Assembly (NCBI RefSeq): GCF_921293095.1
Contig: NC_060248.1
Location: 16,696,744-16,760,743, forward strand
Direction of reading: 5' to 3'
DNA from: Ischnura elegans
Lineage: Eukaryota > Arthropoda > Insecta > Odonata > Coenagrionidae
DNA: 64,000 bases
Shown here: piece by piece, positions 57,991 to 64,000 of the stretch
Numbering within the stretch: the stretch's first letter is position 1
Layout of the letters: the number at the start of each line of letters is the position of its first letter
The notes under the pieces: generated by a model
Told to the model about the DNA's origin: nothing
The model's input: only the letters and a program-made list of their open reading frames with translations
The model's database searches: none
Translations under genes and position numbers: made by a program

Positions 57991-60900
57991 CCACTAAATG
58001 TCTCGGAAAAAATGGTCCTGAAATGGTCCTGACAGCTGAACAATTATTGGAAATATTCCTTTTTCATAGAACACTTTATAATTTCGCGCACAGGTTTCCG
58101 GTGCAGGGGCTGAGGAGCAAAGAGCTCCAAGATGTGACCACTCGCGTCAACCCACGAAATTTTAACTCTAAGCATTATCCAGCTTGTTTAGAGAAAAACT
58201 TTGCTTTATTTGAAAAAAAATGGCAAAATACTTGTTGAAAATAACAATGTGAGTATGCTATACCAAGAAATATAGTTAGGAAATGAGTATACACCGATTC
58301 CATTTATTCTAAATTTCATAAAATGAAGTCCTCGTGAATACGTGCAGAATTCGATGCAAAATATCATGGAATGTATTTCAAAAACCTCTTGCAAAAGGAA
58401 ATTCGGATTCACAGGAATTCCACATTATCCATTATTGAAATTACATACGCTTTTAGAGCATTCAAGTTGAATTTGAGAAGAGAAAAGGGACCGATAAACA
58501 TAGGCAAATTAAGATATTGTACAACAATATTATAATATAAAACATTTTGAACGTCTTGATTGAAGAATATATGCGTGAAAATGAAATTTCCACAGATACT
58601 GGATAGCGTTTAACATCTCACACCAGAGTAGTTATCTGACGTTTCTTCTGAAAATAGTGAGGCCATTTCACCTCCCATTTCTAAGTTTGCAAATAGTACA
58701 TGAGAGATACGTCAGTATAATACATGAGAGGCAATGAAATTTCTAATTTCATTACTGCGATTTATATCCATATTTTATGAAACATGCTGTGATTGGTAGT
58801 AACCATTATAAAAAAAAATAATATCGTAACACTATTTTTAGAATAGTGCCATTTTAATTTAGCTAAGAATGTACGCCCCTCTTAATCTTGAGGCCCTAGG
58901 CTGAAGTCTAGTAAGTCTATCGGAAAACCTGGCCCTGAATTCAGTAATGCGTAGTCAAAATTAATGTGCATCACTATTTCAATATCGTGAAGTGCCTTGT
59001 CTCAGCACAGTTTCTCTCTGTGAGACAACTTAGAGTTTTATTCCTGATATGTTTAATGCACGAAGACATTGCGTAACAAATAAAAATCCCCAATGCTGAC
59101 GATTTCATGATGACGTAGCCTTAAAAACTAGATTGCGCGTGGGAACAATGAGCATTATAATGAGAGCTGTCCAAGCGTAGGTTATTGCTGAGACGCAACC
59201 TAAGAAAAATTTTATATACTTTTTACGTCTGTTCACAGTAGCAGGTAATTTCCGGGATATAAACAAATTACGAAGTAATAAAAAAATTTGCTTCCACTGA
59301 AGATGGTTAAGTCTTTGAAAAACTTTGAAAGTTTTATAACGCGTGGGAAAAAGTAGGTAAAAGTGGGGTGAGCTATTAATGAGTCACACGATTTTTTCCG
59401 CCTGAGAGCGGAGAACTCAATTTACGCTGCACGACTCTTTCCTTCCCTAGTCCACTCATTGTTCAGTGACCACGAAGGACGGGAAACAATAAACCAGTTG
59501 GAGGTAACTGCTGATGATTCATGGCATAAGAACACAAGCGTCGCCATAGGTGACACTATCGGCTCGCTACTATAATTGAATTCCACCGTAAAATAACTGT
59601 TTTCTTATTGAAAATGCTTTCGCAAAAGAATTACGGTTGCAGTAAGAAAAAAATCGACGTGAAAAACACGTATGAGAAGAGGAAAACTGATCGCAAAGGT
59701 ACGCAAATAAGAGGTTTAAGACTGTGCTATAGAAAATAAAAAGTTGATAGATAGACAATAGGGGTACAGCGTATTCCGGGAAATGATAAAATTGAGTAAG
59801 AGATCAAATCATTTTGGAAATGATAATTATATTTATTTCCATTAAAACTTTCCTCAGTTCAAACACAACGGCTAAAACTAAATGTGAATTTGAATTTTGA
59901 ATCCCCATTTTTTATCATAACCATTTCATTTTTATATCTTTTTGGTCCCTTATTAGTATGCTTGAAATAAATGTGCCAATTGAATGATTAAATAAGATTG
60001 GAGCATCAATAAATTCCAGATCAATCGACGATTTCCAGCAACAGGCAATTATTTAAACATTTTAAACATATATACACCATCTCAACCTAGTTCACTCGTT
60101 TTTCAGTGACCAGGAATGACGGGAAACAATAGACTAGTTGACTGTAATTGCACTTGGGCGTACTCTGGAAACAATACGACTCGAGTACGTAGTAGATAAA
60201 TACCAATTTCTTCGCATCATATATCACTCTCAATCAAAACACTTTATTGACTATTTTACATATCATACATACATCTATGCTGTTCAGAATCATTTTCAAA
60301 CTTGTCCTTACACTTCCCCTTAAATTCCTCTGTAAATAAAACCTTCAAAACTCCATCCCAAGCTCAAAATGAAATGCACCTACAGATCCACCGCCCACTA
60401 CATATCAATTTAACATAGTTCTATCATTTCTCTTCACTCTACCCTTCATTTAAAATGGTCAAGCTTCATTTTACGTACTATATTTTTACCTTCTCTCTCT
60501 CCATCGATTTATATCATTACACCACATAATTAAGTATCTTTTGACCACGAACCACCATTTTTAACTAGAAGTATTTCAATCCAACCAGTTATTTATACAC
60601 ATGTGCTGACTGGCATTTTAATCTCGTTCTGGGAATAAATATGTTATCACCGTAAAAAAAACAACCGTTCCGGCGGTTTCACCATAATTATTGGAATAAA
60701 TCATCACATGCAAGACTTAGTACAACATAGAACTTCCACACCAATATTCGATGGTAGCACTCACGTAGTTCCACCGGCTACTTGCACTGAACTACTATTT
60801 TCAGACGACCTACTTCTGGAGGATGCCATCACTAATGCTCTTCACACAAAGACATTCGAAGCTGTTGGAAGCAAGATTGATGCTCCTTAACCCATATTAG

Positions 60901-63900
60901 TGGACTTAATGAATCAAGAGACTTCATCGGCCTCTAAAAAAATCCAACACAATGAATGGACTAGAAAAAAATCACGTAATAACCTCGCTTGAAATAACTC
61001 CTTGAAAGCAAAGGGGTGTGACACCTTCGTCTAAGAATAGCGCGGTGGGACACAACCTTGGCCATAAGAACACCCACACTACTACGGAAATCCGAATACT
61101 ACAACTGCTGTTACTATTTTCTCCAGCACGAGGAGAGTCCTCGCGTTTTGGAACGGCGCCAACGCTCATACGGAGTATCTTCAAACGCGAATCTCCTCAG
61201 AGGAGTACCCGCGGTCTTCCCTTTAGGATGTTATTCTTCCCGGCCTCTCAGTTTTTTGACGATGCTTACTTTGAAACTTGCCACACTATGAGAGCCACGA
61301 AGAGCCTTTCGTTCATTCGCGGCTTCAGCACTCTCAAAGCCCGAGTCTAAAATACGTTTCTTTAGAAATGGACGCAAGTCACGCCGCCTGGGACGCGGGA
61401 GCAACTTGGCCGCGTGGGTCGGTATTCGTAAATAATCAATGAGATCATGCATGCTTGGTCACGTATTGCCCTCTTCACTTCTTGAGCTCAGCAATCAGAA
61501 TCCGATGCCAACAGTAATTTGCGGAAACTATAGAATTCCACCCGAGACAGAGCCCTTCAGAAATGAATGGATTGTTCATGCAAGGTGAGAGTATTTTACG
61601 CACATACCGCGAGTGCGATACCGGCGTAAAAAAAAGCAATGATAGACGGGAAATGCAAGGCCACCATATTATTTATGCGGAATTCGTAGTTCTCAACTCT
61701 CTTACAAGAGAAACGATAGCATTATACATCTCCAATAAAAAGGTATACACAGGTTAACCCCAAAGATAAGTATTTATGAGCTGAGATTTATTTTTACGCG
61801 ATATAATCCCTATAACCAACAATACACGAGTGAGTTACGGTAGAGCTTACGTAACGGCACTTTTTTCAATCTTCCGATATGAAAAAGATGCATTCATTAA
61901 ACTCCTTTGATTTGTTGATGATATCGGTTGGTATTAATGTTGTGTTTATCGATATCCTTACGAGGTATTTCCAAATCTCAAAATATTTTTCGCCAAAATA
62001 ATAGTCTATTTCATCTTATTCGTCAATATATTAATAGCAGAATAAACTTATACACATATCTCCTAAAAAGTATATGAAGTTTCTAACACGTCCCTCAACG
62101 TACTAAAATTTCTCCCGCGCCCCATATGTTTCAAAGGTGATTCCCTGAAACGCATATTTATCCCCAAATGTACTCGACCAGTATCTCTTTAGGAAGCTCT
62201 TTACCTATTTCTTTAAAATAATTTGTACAGTTGACAGTCATTCTCATCAGTATCTCGGAGATGTTCTATGACATGATACAAGATAGAATTCCTCGAGGCA
62301 TACATAACTCGTCCCTAATTTCTCAAATCTGTGTCCCAGAGGAGTCGCCTCGAGAAGAAAAAACTCGCGATGATTTAAAGTATCCTCCCTGCCGATTATT
62401 CATGATGTACTGTACTTTTTAAATGGAATATACTTATATCACAATAACGATAATTAATAGAGACGTCGAATTTATACATGCAAATGGGAGATCTTATGAG
62501 TTTTCACAAGACTGCAGTAAGGCGTATTTATTTTATTAGATTCGATTCCTTACGCTGACCCTGGTAGTACCGTGTACCGTGGAATGTGGAGTGAAGATTA
62601 ATCGCATCAGATTTAATTACCAATTTAAACGTCATCACTTTTCACAAAATCAAAACCGCAGATGCACCAATAGAAGTCCAATGACATCACCTAAACCCAA
62701 CGTCTCAATTTCTCTTTCCCTCTAACTCACTTGTAAGTGACATGTCCAGGAAATTCACTCAATTGTGCTCCTTCACAAACCATTCCACCGATCTCAAAAG
62801 CGTGTCCCGAGAAGCAAACTTTATCTATCACTCTAAAATATGTACCCGATAAGTCGACGCACTGATGTGATATAGACAAAATAGTTTGGAGATGCTCTAA
62901 AAGCTAAATTCCACTGAGAATAACTTACACAGGGGCTTTGATGCATACAAAATATGTTACAGGTAAATAATTCATCTCTGGCAATGCCAATGTAGATTTA
63001 AATGCATAAAATGTCATTGATTCGTTCTATATAACTTTGTAATGTACTGGACTTCCATAGTTCAGGACGGCCACTACAATTATTTACACAGACTGAGATA
63101 AACTGAAGCGGGGATAGACTTACTACAGCGCTGACGACCAATTATATCATCATTATTTCTGTGCACGTGGAAAGTGCATATGCTCAGATTCTCTCCCACA
63201 CACGCCCATTGTTATATCCCAACATACTGAAAGGCACTGGTATTTCCAGAGCATGTTGAAGCCTTTACGGCAGCACGAATGGCCATAACCTACAATACCT
63301 AATTAAGACAAGAAGGAAATAACTAGTACATTCCTCCAGCGTTCCAAAACCGGATATAGTAAAGATCGAAGTCAGACGCTGAGATTGTTTAAAGCGAGGT
63401 TTAACTTCTCCTGCGACTGCCATTCTTCATAGCACCCATGTAAATTGCAATCAGCCTTACCGATAAGAATCAAGGAATTTTGAAATCGATTAGGAAAAAT
63501 TAAATGCACTATTAAAGCGACTTTTGACAGTTCGTGAATAAAATCTAAACTACAACTACAGGATATATATAGTGCCGAGAAAAAAACTGATATAAGGAGC
63601 CTCGTCACATGAGATCTTTCTCCTAAGATTGTGAAGTACTAGAAAGGTGGAATAAAAGCCGTATACCAATGCCGTTTCCATTGGAGAATAAGGTTAAAAA
63701 CCTAATATAAAAATGTAATTTCTGTACTATTTGAGATATTATCAATTAAACGCTGTCTTTTCATCCAAAATAGGTTAATTAATGAAAACGCAATGATGAG
63801 AGGATCAAAATAAAAACGATTGCATTAAATAGCTTGAAAAGGTTTAGATTAAACGTGTCTGCATTAAATTTTCACATCTAGTGAATCTTGAGTTACTTCA

Positions 63901-64000
63901 AAGTATTTTATGGTGTCATGTGCGAGACCAAACCTTTCTTACAGTATACTTGGAAAGTGTACCTTTTGCTTTCTTCAGACTCGATAGATTCTACTGAAAC
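57991..64000. other. Right end of the window, unassigned
   Basis: Mostly AT-rich. The only repeat I can define is the direct pair 59447-59511 / 60087-60151. Frames around 60970-61460 are GC-richer but show no recognisable domain or clear splice pair. Confidence 0.3.
59447..60151. repeat. Direct repeat pair, ~65 bp, 640 bp apart
   Basis: 59447-59511 and 60087-60151 share CTAGT.CACTC, TTCAGTGACCA and GACGGGAAACAATA, then .CTAGTTG-like ends, in the same orientation, about 80 percent identical. Confidence 0.7.

Noticed and set aside
60972-61452. Overlapping frames on both strands in a GC-richer patch
   Set aside because: No recognisable domain, no good splice pair, and both strands are equally open, as expected by chance.

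Overview
The window looks like a piece of an arthropod, most likely insect, nuclear chromosome. It is AT-rich and intron-rich, with GT-AG introns up to several kilobases and many decayed transposable elements. It contains two host genes. The organism cannot be named from the sequence alone.

The first host gene, on the plus strand (about 22.94-29.28 kb), encodes a Golgi-type galactose/galactosylceramide 3-O-sulfotransferase homologue of 391 aa in three coding exons. The second, on the minus strand (34.66 to beyond 48.07 kb), is a varicose/MPP2-MPP6-type MAGUK scaffold with L27, PDZ, SH3, HOOK and GUK regions. Twelve coding exons were placed, with exact splice phases, from a natural stop codon at 34664 back to 48068. 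Its 5' end was not found. The two genes converge across an AT-rich intergenic stretch (about 29.3-34.66 kb).

Left part (1-22.9 kb): a degenerate ~160-bp tandem repeat (about 555-1480) runs into a dense cluster of palindromes centred on GCGAAGC or near variants (1551-1965). Next is a 6.56-kb PIF/Harbinger transposon (2431-8992) with 29-bp perfect terminal inverted repeats, an intact four-exon Myb/SANT-like gene on + and a broken HARBI1-type transposase on -. From 9 to 20.4 kb there is a nest of non-LTR retrotransposon remnants, MITEs and a peculiar set of inverted-repeat elements.

The most unusual signal is that set. Five elements (3577-3874, 10532-13187, 10855-11054, 13837-15193, 17516-17991) have ends beginning CCC. 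They appear to make 2-bp target duplications, and two of them have a paralogous empty site inside this same window. Each is filled with many iterations of its own short word (CAGTGA; GCTCAACATATG; TTCCTATAGGAA; TGTTC/GAACA; CTGTACTG/CACTGTG). They look like related transposons whose ends are partly shared while the internal words have diverged and been amplified.

Right part (48-64 kb): no convincing host exon was found. It holds a mariner remnant, non-LTR 3' fragments, a hAT MITE, a fold-back element, a direct repeat pair and otherwise unassigned sequence. It may be upstream intron of the MAGUK gene or intergenic DNA.
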